This document shows, piece by piece, positions 1 to 8,139 of a stretch of DNA of 64,000 nucleotides (the stretch's first letter is position 1; every line of letters starts with the position of its first letter). Source of the DNA: Nocardia terpenica (GTDB lineage: Bacteria > Actinomycetota > Actinomycetes > Mycobacteriales > Mycobacteriaceae); assembly GCF_013186535.1 (NCBI RefSeq), contig NZ_JABMCZ010000002.1, positions 1,736,001 through 1,800,000 on the forward strand. The letters are read 5' to 3'. The notes under the pieces are model-generated. The model did no database searches, had not been told where the DNA came from, and saw only the letters and a list, made by a program, of their open reading frames with translations. The position numbers were made by a program, and so were the translations under genes.

Positions 1-854
1 AGGAGGTGGCCGTCGACGGGACGGAGGGAGTCGGTGACGACGTCGCCGTCGAAGAGGTTCAGGGTGCCCAGGCCGCAGGCGAAGTCGAGGTGTGGGAGGG
101 CTCCGGCCAGGGCCAGCTGGGCGGCGAGGCCGACGCTGGTTTCCAGGGCGGAGGAGACCACGCACGGGAGGGCGGCGGCCTCGGCGACGCGGAGGGCGCG
201 GCGCACCCCGCCCAGGGGGGTGCATTTCAGGACCGCGATATCGGCCGCGCCCGCCACCGCGACGCGCAGCGGATCCTCGGCGCGGCGGATGGATTCGTCG
301 GCGGCGATCGGGACGTCGACGCGGCGGCGGACCGCGGCCAGCTCCTCGATGGTGCGACAGGGTTGCTCGACGTATTCCAGCCCGCCCGCGGCGCGGTCGA
401 TCCGCCGGATGTGCGCGACCGCGGTCTCGACGTCCCAGCGCCCGTTGGCGTCGACGCGGATCGACCCGCCGGGCCCCAGCGCGTCGCGCACCGCGGCGAC
501 CCGCTCCAGATCCTCGGCCAGCGAATCCGGGTGATCGGCGACCTTCACCTTGGCGGTGTGGCAGCCGGACGCGGCGACGACCGCGTGCGCGCGCTCCGGG
601 CCGACCGCGGGCACCGTGCAGTTCACCGGAATCCGCTCGCGCACCGGCTCCGGCCAGCCCGCCTCGATCTGCTCGACGGTGGTGGCCAGCCACCCGGCCG
701 CCTCCCGATCGTCGTACTCGGGGAACGGGCAGAACTCCCCCCACCCGCGCGGCCCCTCGACCAGCACGCCCTCGCGCACGGTGATGCCCCGGAACCGGGT
801 GCGCAGCGGAATCGCGTACACGAATGCCGACTCGGGATCCAGCAGATCGCTCAC
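1..854 (-). CDS. menC: o-succinylbenzoate synthase, 3' end cut by the window edge
   Basis: MenC dehydrates SHCHC to o-succinylbenzoate in menaquinone synthesis in the cytosol. Reading leftward from a GTG at 854, 284 residues are visible and carry the enolase-superfamily catalytic signature in order: KVKV (general-base lysine), RVDAN, YVEQP and AADES (three metal-binding acidic residues) and VLKC (second lysine). The family is usually about 320 residues, so only a short C-terminus is missing. The gene follows the thiolase stop by 21 bp on the same strand and could be co-transcribed with it. The start is chosen because the reading VSDLLDPESAFVYAIPLRTRFRG fits the usual MenC N-terminus; the upstream GC-rich stretch gives only a weak ribosome site. 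Confidence 0.9.
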   Translation of the reverse strand, partial: MSDLLDPESAFVYAIPLRTRFRGITVREGVLVEGPRGWGEFCPFPEYDDREAAGWLATTVEQIEAGWPEPVRERIPVNCTVPAVGPERAHAVVAASGCHTAKVKVADHPDSLAEDLERVAAVRDALGPGGSIRVDANGRWDVETAVAHIRRIDRAAGGLEYVEQPCRTIEELAAVRRRVDVPIAADESIRRAEDPLRVAVAGAADIAVLKCTPLGGVRRALRVAEAAALPCVVSSALETSVGLAAQLALAGALPHLDFACGLGTLNLFDGDVVTDSLRPVDGHL

Positions 855-875
855 CCCGCCCACCCTAGAGCGCGA

Positions 876-2045
876 TCAGAGCCGTTCGTAGACGGTGGCG
901 TTGGACAGCCCACCGGCCTCGCACATGGCCTGCAGGCCGAAGCGGCCGCCGCGCTCGTGCAGGGCGTGCACCAGGGTGGTGGCCAGCCGCGCGCCGGAGG
1001 CGCCGAGCGGGTGACCGAGCGCGATGGCGCCGCCGTCGACATTGACCCGGGACAGGTCCGCGCCGGTGTCGTGCTGCCAGGCCAGCACCACCGAGGAGAA
1101 CGCCTCGTTGATCTCGAACAGGTCGATGTCGTCGAGCGTCAATCCGGCCCGCCGCAACACCTTTCGCGTCGCCGGGATCACCGCGGTCAGCATGAGCAGC
1201 GGATCGTCGCCCGCCACCGCGAAGCTGTGCACCCGCGCCAGCGGGCGCAGCCCCAGCCGCGCGGCCATCTCGCTGGTGGTGATCAGCACGGCGGCGCTGC
1301 CGTCGTTGATCTGACTCGCGTTGGCGGCGGTCACATTCCAGCCGATCTCCGGGAAGCGCGCCGCGTACTCGTCGGAGTAGTACGCCGGGCGCAACCCGCT
1401 CAGCAGCTCCAGCGTGCTGCCGACCCGGATGCCCTCGTCGGCGGTCAGCCCCGCGATCGGCGCCAGCTGGCTGTCGAAGGCGCCGTTTTTCGTTGCGGCG
1501 GCGGCCTTCTCGTGGCTGGCGAGCGCGAACTCGTCCATCGCGGTCCGGCCGATATTCCAGCGGGCGGCGATCAGCTCGGCGCTGATGCCCTGCGGCACAA
1601 GACCTTCCGGATACCGCTCGGCGAATGCGACGCCCTCGAGGTCGGTCGCGCCGATCAGGTTGGCGCCCATGGGAACTCGTCCCATGGACTCCAGTCCGGC
1701 CGCGACCACCACGTCGTAGGCCCCGGCGATGACGCCCTGCGCCGCGAAGTGGATGGCCTGCTGGCTGCTGCCGCACTGCCGGTCGACCGTGGTGGCCGGG
1801 ACCGACTCGGGATATCCGGCGGCCAGCGCGGCCCGCCGGGTCACGTTCGCGCCCTGCTCGCCGACCTGGGTGACCACGCCGCCGATGACATCGTCGATCA
1901 GCTCCGGATCGATCCCACTGCGCGTCACCACCTCGCGCAGGCTGTGCGCGAGCAGATCCACCGGGTGCACGCCGTGCAGGGCGCCGGTGGGCCTGCCCTT
2001 GCCGATCGGGGTGCGCACGGCCTCGACGATTACCGCGTCTCTCAT
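876..2045 (-). CDS. thiolase family acyl-CoA acetyltransferase
   Basis: A 389-residue thiolase II-type enzyme that would cleave 3-ketoacyl-CoA or condense two acyl-CoAs in the cytosol. Visible motifs are DRQCGSS near residue 90 (acyl-accepting cysteine), NEAF near 315, GHPLGASGAR near 345, and the C-terminal MCEAGG that carries the second catalytic cysteine. Length is normal for the FadA family. The gene is divergent from an HxlR-type regulator, with 107 bp between the start codons holding a direct repeat, so control by that regulator is likely. It precedes menC on the same strand, but nothing links it to menaquinone synthesis. The natural substrate cannot be told from sequence; fatty acid, steroid side-chain and ring catabolism are all possible. 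Confidence 0.88.
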   Translation of the reverse strand: MRDAVIVEAVRTPIGKGRPTGALHGVHPVDLLAHSLREVVTRSGIDPELIDDVIGGVVTQVGEQGANVTRRAALAAGYPESVPATTVDRQCGSSQQAIHFAAQGVIAGAYDVVVAAGLESMGRVPMGANLIGATDLEGVAFAERYPEGLVPQGISAELIAARWNIGRTAMDEFALASHEKAAAATKNGAFDSQLAPIAGLTADEGIRVGSTLELLSGLRPAYYSDEYAARFPEIGWNVTAANASQINDGSAAVLITTSEMAARLGLRPLARVHSFAVAGDDPLLMLTAVIPATRKVLRRAGLTLDDIDLFEINEAFSSVVLAWQHDTGADLSRVNVDGGAIALGHPLGASGARLATTLVHALHERGGRFGLQAMCEAGGLSNATVYERL

Positions 2046-2095
2046 GGCGATTCCTTCCCCGCGCTGCCTCGTTGCGGCTAACTCAACCTATCTAT

Positions 2096-2136
2096 AGTCA
2101 GAGTAGATCCTGGCAATAGTTGCCACAAGTCAGAGT
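2096..2136. promoter_or_regulatory. direct repeat AGTCAGAGT x2 in the thiolase/HxlR divergent region
   Basis: Two perfect copies of AGTCAGAGT lie at 2096-2104 and 2128-2136, 32 bp apart, about three helical turns, between the divergent thiolase and HxlR starts. The spacing would put both copies on the same DNA face. This fits a binding site for the adjacent winged-helix regulator, but no binding has been shown. Confidence 0.45.
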
Positions 2137-2152
2137 TGCTATGATTGTCGTC

Positions 2153-2644
2153 ATGTCCGCTGTGCTGGAGGGAACGCTCCGTGACCTGACCGCCTGGAAA
2201 CCGGACGGCTGCTCGATCGTGAAGGCGCTCGACATCGTCGGCACCCGCTCGGCGATTCTCATTCTGCGCGAGGCCATGTACGGCACCACCCGGTTCGACG
2301 GGTTCGCCGCGCGGATCGGCATCACCGACGCCGCCGCGGCCGCCGCGCTGCGCAAGCTCACCGCCGCGGGCCTGCTGGCCAAGCGGCCCTACCGGGAGGA
2401 GGGCAAGCGCACCCGGCACGAATACGTGCTCACCGAGATGGGCCGCGACCTGCTACCGGTCGTGGTCGGCCTGTGGCAGTGGGGGGACAAATACCTTCAG
2501 GGCGGGGTGCCGCCGCTGGAACGCGTGGAGGACGCGACGGGTGAGCCCGTGCACGTGGAACTTCGCAGCGCTTCGGGAAGTGAGGTCGGGCTGGAGGGCA
2601 TGCGCGTGCGGGTGAACGAGAAGTGGCGGCGGGCGAAGCGCTGA
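2153..2644 (+). CDS. HxlR-family winged-helix transcriptional regulator
   Basis: A 163-residue protein with an HxlR-type winged helix: WKPDGCSIVKALDIVGTRSA near the N-terminus, then a helix-turn-helix around FAARIGITDAAAAAALRKL and a wing ending in YVLTEMGRDLLPV. The conserved cysteine near the N-terminus (DGCSIV) is typical and in some relatives senses electrophiles or oxidants. An in-frame ATG at 2141 could instead be the start; 2153 fits the family N-terminus slightly better. It is divergent from the thiolase gene and probably controls that promoter and its own. The 3' end runs into the hairpin-repeat array. Confidence 0.85.
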   Translation: MSAVLEGTLRDLTAWKPDGCSIVKALDIVGTRSAILILREAMYGTTRFDGFAARIGITDAAAAAALRKLTAAGLLAKRPYREEGKRTRHEYVLTEMGRDLLPVVVGLWQWGDKYLQGGVPPLERVEDATGEPVHVELRSASGSEVGLEGMRVRVNEKWRRAKR

Positions 2645-2676
2645 TCGGGCCGCCGCGCGGTCTTCTCCGTCTTTGT

Positions 2677-2869
2677 GATTCCGGCGTGCTTTTGGCCGGA
2701 ATCTCGCGAGGTCCCGGCCAAAAGCACGCCGGGACCTTTGGTGGGCGGGACGCCGGGACCTTTGGTGGGCGGGACGCCGGGACCTTTGGTGGGCGGGACG
2801 CCGGGACCTTTGGTGGGCGAGATGCTGGGACCTTTGGTGGGCGAGATGCTGGGACCTTGGTGGGCCGAA
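2677..2869. repeat. hairpin-repeat locus with 24-bp tandem array (copy 1)
   Basis: Between two convergent genes. Hairpin A (2677-2703) has arms GATTCCGGC/GCCGGAATC around the loop GTGCTTTTG. After the palindromic CTCGCGAG (2703-2710), an inverted copy follows at 2711-2735. A tandem array of a 24-bp unit beginning GCCGGGACCTTTGG then runs about six times to 2869, with the last units mutated. The stem differs from other copies by a paired change, so pairing is kept while the loop stays identical. It could act as a bidirectional terminator or be a mobile REP-like element; there is no open reading frame in it. Confidence 0.85.
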
Positions 2870-2870
2870 A

Positions 2871-3956
2871 TCAGTTGAGGCGCTTGCCGTCCGCGGGGGC
2901 GAAGAAGTAGATGTGCTCCTCGGTGGCGGCCAGCGAGAGGCGGTCGCCCTTGGCGGGCGGCTTGCGCCAGTCGGCCCGGGCGACGATGGATTCGCCTGCG
3001 CCCGAACCGTTCTCACCGGCGGTGCGGCCGTAGATGTAGGCGTCCGAGCCGAGCTCCTCGACCACGTCCACCTCCATCGTGATCCCCTCGCCCGGCCCGG
3101 CGATCTCGAAGTGTTCGGGCCGGATGCCCACCACCACCGAGCCGTTCGCGGCGTCGGCCACCGTGCGCGGCACCGGCAGCGTGTGGCCGCCGAGGCGCAC
3201 CGAACCGTCGGTCAGCGGGAGCGTGAACAGATTCATCGCGGGCGAACCCATGAACCCGGCGACGAACAGATTCGCCGGATCGCGGTACAGGTCGCGCGGG
3301 GCCGCGCACTGCTGCAGCAGCCCGTCCTTGAGCACCGCCACCCGGTCCCCCATGGTCATCGCCTCCACCTGATCGTGGGTGACGTACACCGTGGTGGTGC
3401 CCAGCCGGCGCTGCAACTGCGCGATCTGGGTGCGGGTCTGCACCCGCAGCTTGGCGTCCAGGTTCGACAGCGGCTCGTCCATCAGGAACACCTGCGGCTG
3501 CCGCACGATCGCCCGGCCCATGGCCACGCGCTGGCGCTGACCGCCGGACAGCGCCTTCGGCTTGCGATCCAGATACTGTTCGAGGTCCAGCAGTTTGGCC
3601 GCCTCGCGGACCCGCTGCTCCTTCTCCGCCTTGGGCACCTTGGCCATCTTCAGCGCGAAGCCCATGTTCTCCGCGACGGTCATGTGCGGGTAGAGGGCGT
3701 AGTTCTGGAACACCATCGCGATGTCGCGCTGCTTGGGCTCGGCGTTGGTGACGTCCCGGTCGCCGATGAGGATGCGGCCGCCGTCGACGTCCTCCAGCCC
3801 GGCGAGCATGCGCAGCGAGGTGGACTTGCCGCAGCCGGACGGGCCGACCAGGACCAGGAATTCGCCGTCGGCGATCTCCAGGTTCAGTTCGTCGACGGCG
3901 GGTTTGGGAGCGCCCGGGTACAACCGGGTCGCGCGGTCGAAAGTGACCGTGGCCAT
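2871..3956 (-). CDS. sugar-type ABC importer ATPase (UgpC/MsmK/SugC family)
   Basis: A 361-residue CUT1-class ATP-binding subunit. Walker A GPSGCGKS is at about 38-45, followed by the Q-loop (VFQNYALYPHMT), the signature LSGGQRQR, Walker B VFLMDEP and the H-loop THD. The C-terminal third (about 240-361) is the OB-fold regulatory domain of the MalK/UgpC group, including GIRPEHFEI. No permease or binding protein is beside it, so it probably energises importers encoded elsewhere, as the shared ATPase MsmX/MsiK does in other Gram-positives. The gene stands alone with a 177-bp upstream gap. The 3' end abuts the hairpin array. Confidence 0.9.
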   Translation of the reverse strand: MATVTFDRATRLYPGAPKPAVDELNLEIADGEFLVLVGPSGCGKSTSLRMLAGLEDVDGGRILIGDRDVTNAEPKQRDIAMVFQNYALYPHMTVAENMGFALKMAKVPKAEKEQRVREAAKLLDLEQYLDRKPKALSGGQRQRVAMGRAIVRQPQVFLMDEPLSNLDAKLRVQTRTQIAQLQRRLGTTTVYVTHDQVEAMTMGDRVAVLKDGLLQQCAAPRDLYRDPANLFVAGFMGSPAMNLFTLPLTDGSVRLGGHTLPVPRTVADAANGSVVVGIRPEHFEIAGPGEGITMEVDVVEELGSDAYIYGRTAGENGSGAGESIVARADWRKPPAKGDRLSLAATEEHIYFFAPADGKRLN

Positions 3957-4133
3957 GATGAATTCATCCCTTCACCGGCAGGAACGTGCCGGACGATCCG
4001 AGTAGAGGGTCCTGCGGCGCGGGCCGCAGGCTCGAATCCTACTGGTCTGCTGTCCGGATTCGGGGCGGTTGTGCCGGAAAGGGCGCGTCCGGTATCGGAC
4101 AGGTAGTCTCGGCAACGAGCTGAGGAGGAGCCC

Positions 4134-4928
4134 ATGAGTCGACCGGTTCGCGTCGGAGTCCAACTACAGCCCCAGCACGCCCCGAACTACGGGCTGATTC
4201 GTGATGCGGTGCGCCGCGCGGAGGACGCCGGCGTCGATGTGGTGTTCAACTGGGATCACTTCTTTCCGCTGTACGGCGATCCCGACGGCGCGCACTTCGA
4301 GTGCTGGACCATGCTCGCCGCGGTCGCCGAGCAGACCGAGCGCGTCGAGCTGGGCGCGCTGGTCACCGGCGGCGGCTACCGCAATCCGGACCTGCTGGCC
4401 GATATGGCGCGCACCGTGGACCACATCTCCGGCGGCCGCCTCATCCTGGGCATCGGCGCGGGCTGGTTCCAGCGCGACTACGACGAGTACGGCTACGACT
4501 TCGGCACCGCCGGAACGCGTCTGGACCTGCTGAAGGACTACCTGGCCCGCATCGATGCCCGGCTGCGGAAGCTGAATCCCGGCCCGGTGCGCGATATTCC
4601 GATCCTGATCGGCGGCGGCGGGGAGAAAAAGACGCTGCGGCTGGTGGCGCAGTACGCCGACATCTGGCACACCTTCGCGAAAGTGGATGTGCTGGAACGC
4701 AAGTCGAAGATCCTGGCGGACCACTGCGCGGACGTCGGCACCGATCCCGCCCGCATCGAGCGCTCGGTGGACTGGCCCGGCGCGGAGCAGGCGGCCGAGC
4801 TGGTGGCGGCCGGGGCCACGCTGTTCACGGTGGGCACCGGCGGACCCGACTACGACCTGAGCGGGGTCGAGGAGGCCATCCGCTGGCGCGACGGGTTCAA
4901 TCCGGAGTCGGTCGCGGGCATCGCCTGA
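4134..4928 (+). CDS. LLM-class F420-dependent oxidoreductase
   Basis: A 264-residue TIM-barrel protein of the bacterial luciferase-like family, probably using F420 (or FMN) in the cytosol. Family features are the N-terminal strand VGVQLQPQHA, VVFNWDHFFPLYG, the TERVELGALVTGGGYRNP segment, and GGRLILGIGAGWFQRDYDEYG, a hallmark of F420-dependent members. A strong ribosome site (GAGGAGG) ends seven bases before the ATG. It is slightly shorter than the usual 280-350 residues. The gene stands alone between the ABC ATPase and the amino-acid importer. The substrate is unknown. Confidence 0.85.
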   Translation: MSRPVRVGVQLQPQHAPNYGLIRDAVRRAEDAGVDVVFNWDHFFPLYGDPDGAHFECWTMLAAVAEQTERVELGALVTGGGYRNPDLLADMARTVDHISGGRLILGIGAGWFQRDYDEYGYDFGTAGTRLDLLKDYLARIDARLRKLNPGPVRDIPILIGGGGEKKTLRLVAQYADIWHTFAKVDVLERKSKILADHCADVGTDPARIERSVDWPGAEQAAELVAAGATLFTVGTGGPDYDLSGVEEAIRWRDGFNPESVAGIA

Positions 4929-5007
4929 GCCTGCCGACGCCTGTGAGCTCGGTCGCACCGGGGCGTGGTCGGCTGACCGGAAGCGTGTCCGGCTAATGTT
5001 TTCGCCT

Positions 5008-6810
5008 ATGGCTCGTTTGCCCGTATCAGGATCCCGTGCGCTGATCGCGGTGGTGTCGGCCGTCACCCTGCTGTTCGCGGCGGCCTGTGGCTCCGACAGC
5101 AGCAATTCGTCGGCAAGCCGCGACCTGTGCGCGCCGCCGGGCGAGGCAGCGGCCGCGGCGGCCCCGACCAACCTGGCCTCGGGCGCCTCGGCGGGCACCG
5201 ACCGCTACACCACGGCGAACACCGTCCCGCTGAACACGATCGACACCTCGAAGCTGGGCCTGCTCACTCCGGGCAAGCTCAGCATCGGCACCCTGTCGGA
5301 CGCGCCGCCGAGCATCTGCGTGAACTCCCGCGGCGCCTTCACCGGCTTCGACAACGAGCTGCTGAAGGCGATCGGCGCGAAACTCGGCCTGCAGGTGCAG
5401 TTCTCGGGCACCGAGTTCTCGGGCCTGCTCGCGCAGGTGGCCAACGGCCGCTTCGACGTCGGCTCGTCGAGCATCACCACCACCGACGCCCGGCGGCAGC
5501 TGGTCGACTTCACCAACGGCTACGACTTCGGCTACTTCTCGCTGGTGGTGCCCAACAGCGGCGCCGTCAGGGGCTTCTCGGATCTGCGGCCGGGCGTGCG
5601 GGTCGGCGTGGTGCAGGGCACCGTGCAGGACGAGTACGTGGTCAATACGCTGCACCTGGACCCGGTGAAGTTCCCCGACTACAACACCGCCTACGCGAAT
5701 CTGAAGTCGGGGCAGATCGATGCCTGGGTGGCGCCCTCGGCGCAGGCCACCGGCGCGATCAAGCCCGGCGATCCGACCGCCATCGTGGAGAACACCTTCA
5801 GCCTGGACAACTACACGGCCTGGGCGGTGCGCAAGGGCAATCGGCCGCTGATCGACGCACTCAACGCCGGGCTGGACGCGGTCATCGCCGACGGCACCTA
5901 CGCCAAGCTCTACACCGACTGGGAGCCGCGGCCGTTCCCGCCGAGCTGGAAGCCGGGCTCGAAGGCCGCGCCGACGCCGCAGCTGCCGGACTTCGCGGCC
6001 ATCGCGGCCGAGCATCAGCGCGAGGCGAGCACCGCGCAGGCCGCGCCGAAATCCACCCTGGCGCAATTGAAGGACACCTTCTTCGACTGGTCGCTGTACC
6101 GCAAGGCGATTCCCGATCTGTTCACCACCGGATTGCCGAATACCCTTGTCCTGGCGCTGGTTTCGGGTGTGATCGGCACCCTGGTCGGCATGCTGCTGGC
6201 CGTGGCCGGGATCTCGCGGACCCGCTGGTTGCGGTGGCCCGCAAGGGTTTACACCGATATCTTCCGCGGTCTGCCCGCGGTGGTGATCATCCTGCTGATC
6301 GGTCTCGGCGTCGGTCCGGTGGTCAAGAACATCACCGGCAACAACCCGTACTGGCTCGGTGCGGTGGCGCTGGCGCTGCTGGCCGCCGCCTATATCGGGG
6401 AGATCTTCCGCTCCGGCATCCAGTCGGTGGAGGCCGGGCAGCTGGAGGCGGCGCGCGCCATCGGCTTCGGCTATCGGCAGGCGATGACGCTGGTGGTGAT
6501 CCCGCAGGGCGTGCGCCGGGTGCTGCCCGCCCTGATGAATCAGTTCATCGCGCTGATCAAGGACTCCTCGCTGATCTACTTCCTGGGTCTGCTCGCCTCG
6601 CAGCGCGAACTGTTCGCCGTCGGCCGCGACCTCAACGCGCAGACCGGCAACCTGTCCCCGCTGGTCGCGGCGGGCCTGGTCTACCTGCTGCTGACGATTC
6701 CGCTCACCCACCTGGTGAACTACATCGACCGCCGGTTGCGGACCGGCCGCGCGGAGGAGGCGCTCGACCCGGTCGAACAGGCCGTCATCACGGAAGGACG
6801 CGGAGCGTGA
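5008..6810 (+). CDS. amino-acid ABC importer: fused substrate-binding lipoprotein and permease
   Basis: About 600 residues joining two normally separate subunits. The N-terminus has a lipoprotein signal peptide with lipobox AAAC near residue 28. Residues 80-310 form a family 3 solute-binding domain (SIGTLSDAPPSICV, GFDNELLKAIGAKLGL, DVGSSSITTTDARR). A linker follows, then a HisM/GlnP-type permease from about 370 with five membrane segments and the EAARAIG loop that docks the ATPase. The fusion tethers the binding domain to the channel on the outer face. An upstream in-frame ATG at 4996 is an alternative start. Its last codon overlaps the ATPase gene (GTGA). Polar amino acids such as glutamine are the likely cargo, by family. 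Confidence 0.9.
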   Translation: MARLPVSGSRALIAVVSAVTLLFAAACGSDSSNSSASRDLCAPPGEAAAAAAPTNLASGASAGTDRYTTANTVPLNTIDTSKLGLLTPGKLSIGTLSDAPPSICVNSRGAFTGFDNELLKAIGAKLGLQVQFSGTEFSGLLAQVANGRFDVGSSSITTTDARRQLVDFTNGYDFGYFSLVVPNSGAVRGFSDLRPGVRVGVVQGTVQDEYVVNTLHLDPVKFPDYNTAYANLKSGQIDAWVAPSAQATGAIKPGDPTAIVENTFSLDNYTAWAVRKGNRPLIDALNAGLDAVIADGTYAKLYTDWEPRPFPPSWKPGSKAAPTPQLPDFAAIAAEHQREASTAQAAPKSTLAQLKDTFFDWSLYRKAIPDLFTTGLPNTLVLALVSGVIGTLVGMLLAVAGISRTRWLRWPARVYTDIFRGLPAVVIILLIGLGVGPVVKNITGNNPYWLGAVALALLAAAYIGEIFRSGIQSVEAGQLEAARAIGFGYRQAMTLVVIPQGVRRVLPALMNQFIALIKDSSLIYFLGLLASQRELFAVGRDLNAQTGNLSPLVAAGLVYLLLTIPLTHLVNYIDRRLRTGRAEEALDPVEQAVITEGRGA

Positions 6811-7532
6811 GCGCATCTCTCACCGGTACCGGTCTGCATCTCACCCTGGGCCGCAACCGGGTGCTGCGCGGCGTCGACATCCACGTGGACGCCGGGAAGA
6901 CCACCACCGTCATCGGGCCGTCCGGCTCGGGCAAGTCCACCCTGCTGCGGGTGCTGAATCGCCTGCACGAACCCGATTCCGGCGATGTGCTGCTCGACGG
7001 CGCCTCGGTGCTGACCGAGGACCCGGACCGGCTGCGCCAGCGCATCGGCATGGTGTTCCAGCACTTCAACCTGTTCCCGCACATGACCGTCGCGGAGAAT
7101 GTGGCGCTGGGGCCGCGCAAGCTGGGTGGCCTGTCCCGGGAGGCCGCCCGCGCGGTGGCGATCGAACAGCTCGAGACCGTGGGGCTGGCGGGGCGGGCCG
7201 ACGCGCGCCCGGCCAATCTGTCCGGCGGCCAGCAGCAGCGCGTGGCGATCGCCCGGGCGCTGGCCATGAAGCCCGAGCTGATGCTGTTCGACGAGGCCAC
7301 CTCCGCGCTGGACCCGGAGCTGGTGAAGGGCGTGCTGGCGCTGATGGCCGACCTGGCCGCGGGCGGCATGACCATGATCGTGGTCACCCACGAGATGGGT
7401 TTCGCCCGTTCGGTATCCGACAGCGTGGTGTTCATGGACCACGGGCAGATCGTCGAATCCGGCGCGCCGGACCAGGTTTTCGACAACCCGCAGACTTCCC
7501 GCCTGCGCCAGTTCCTGTCCCAGGTGTTGTGA
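6807..7532 (+). CDS. amino-acid ABC importer ATPase (GlnQ type)
   Basis: A 241-residue ATPase that pairs with the preceding fused receptor-permease; its GTG overlaps that gene's TGA, so the two are translationally coupled. Motifs in order: Walker A GPSGSGKST at about 34-42, Q-loop MVFQHFNLFPHMTV, signature LSGGQQQR, Walker B LMLFDEATSALDPE, H-loop VVTHEMGFAR. All are characteristic of polar amino-acid importers (GlnQ/HisP). Length is standard. The two genes form a complete two-gene importer. Confidence 0.92.
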   Translation: MSASLTGTGLHLTLGRNRVLRGVDIHVDAGKTTTVIGPSGSGKSTLLRVLNRLHEPDSGDVLLDGASVLTEDPDRLRQRIGMVFQHFNLFPHMTVAENVALGPRKLGGLSREAARAVAIEQLETVGLAGRADARPANLSGGQQQRVAIARALAMKPELMLFDEATSALDPELVKGVLALMADLAAGGMTMIVVTHEMGFARSVSDSVVFMDHGQIVESGAPDQVFDNPQTSRLRQFLSQVL

Positions 7533-7637
7533 GCAGGGGGCCGCGCACCCGGGGCGGAGTTCATTGATGCGCACCTGTTAATGTGTTGTTGATCACGGCT
7601 TCAATTCATCCATCGGTTTGGAAAGAGGGGAAGTTCG

Positions 7638-7934
7638 ATGACAACGGCACATGTCGAGCACGCTGGCCACACCCACGTTCACGGCGAGGGCTGCGGGCAC
7701 GTCGCGGTCCCGCACGACGGTCACGTGGACTACGTACACGACGGGCACCTGCACCGCGAGCACGACGGCCACTTCTGCGAGTGCGAACCGTCCGATCACA
7801 CCGAGCACGGCGCCCACGACCACGTTCACGGCGAGGGCTGCGGCCACGTGGCCGTCCCGCACGGCGACCACGTCGACTACATCCACGACGGCCACCGCCA
7901 CGCCGCCCACAACGGCCACTACGACGAGCACTGA
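7638..7934 (+). CDS. histidine-rich metal-binding small protein with internal duplication
   Basis: A 98-residue soluble protein with 27 histidines, many acidic residues and four cysteines. It consists of two copies of a unit of about 35 residues, each starting HVHGEGCGHVAVPH and continuing HVDY(V/I)HDGH, joined by a linker with a CEC motif. There is no signal peptide or membrane segment. Such proteins are often annotated as zinc-transporter parts in actinobacteria, but nothing here looks like a permease. A cytosolic buffer or chaperone for zinc or nickel is the likely role. A purine-rich ribosome site (AAAGAGGGG) precedes the ATG. I see no clear Zur or NikR box upstream. Confidence 0.75.
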   Translation: MTTAHVEHAGHTHVHGEGCGHVAVPHDGHVDYVHDGHLHREHDGHFCECEPSDHTEHGAHDHVHGEGCGHVAVPHGDHVDYIHDGHRHAAHNGHYDEH

Positions 7935-7942
7935 CAAGGGTG

Positions 7943-8139
7943 GCCCTTGTGATCCCGGCCAGAAGCGCGCCGGGATCACAAGGGCAGACGTGGGCCTTCT
8001 ACGTTCCCGGCGTGCGGTTCCTGTGTTCCCGGCGTGCGGTTCCTGTGTTCCCGGCGTGCGGTTCCTATGTTCCCGGCCTGCGGTTCCCATGTTCCCGGCC
8101 TGCGGTTCCTAAGTTCCCGGCATGCTTTTGGCCGGGAAC
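7943..8139. repeat. hairpin-repeat locus with 22-bp tandem array (copy 2)
   Basis: The left hairpin (7943-7985) has perfect 17-bp arms (7943-7959 and 7969-7985) around CAGAAGCGC and could end transcription of the His-rich gene. About five 22-bp tandem units follow, core GTTCCCGGCGTGCGGTTCC, to about 8112. The right hairpin (8113-8139) has arms GTTCCCGGC/GCCGGGAAC around ATGCTTTTG and ends directly against the stop codon of the GH25 gene. The outer stem base pairs differ from other copies by paired changes. Confidence 0.85.

Noticed and set aside
6..2081. A long plus-strand reading frame (691 codons) across menC and the thiolase
   Set aside because: It is antisense to two genes with complete catalytic motifs; its product is Arg/Gly/Ala-rich low complexity typical of GC-rich shadow frames.
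2729..2869. CRISPR-like array at 2.7 kb (and similarly at 8.0, 23.1 and 24.4 kb)
   Set aside because: Units are contiguous 21-24 bp tandem repeats without unique spacers, and no cas genes are present.
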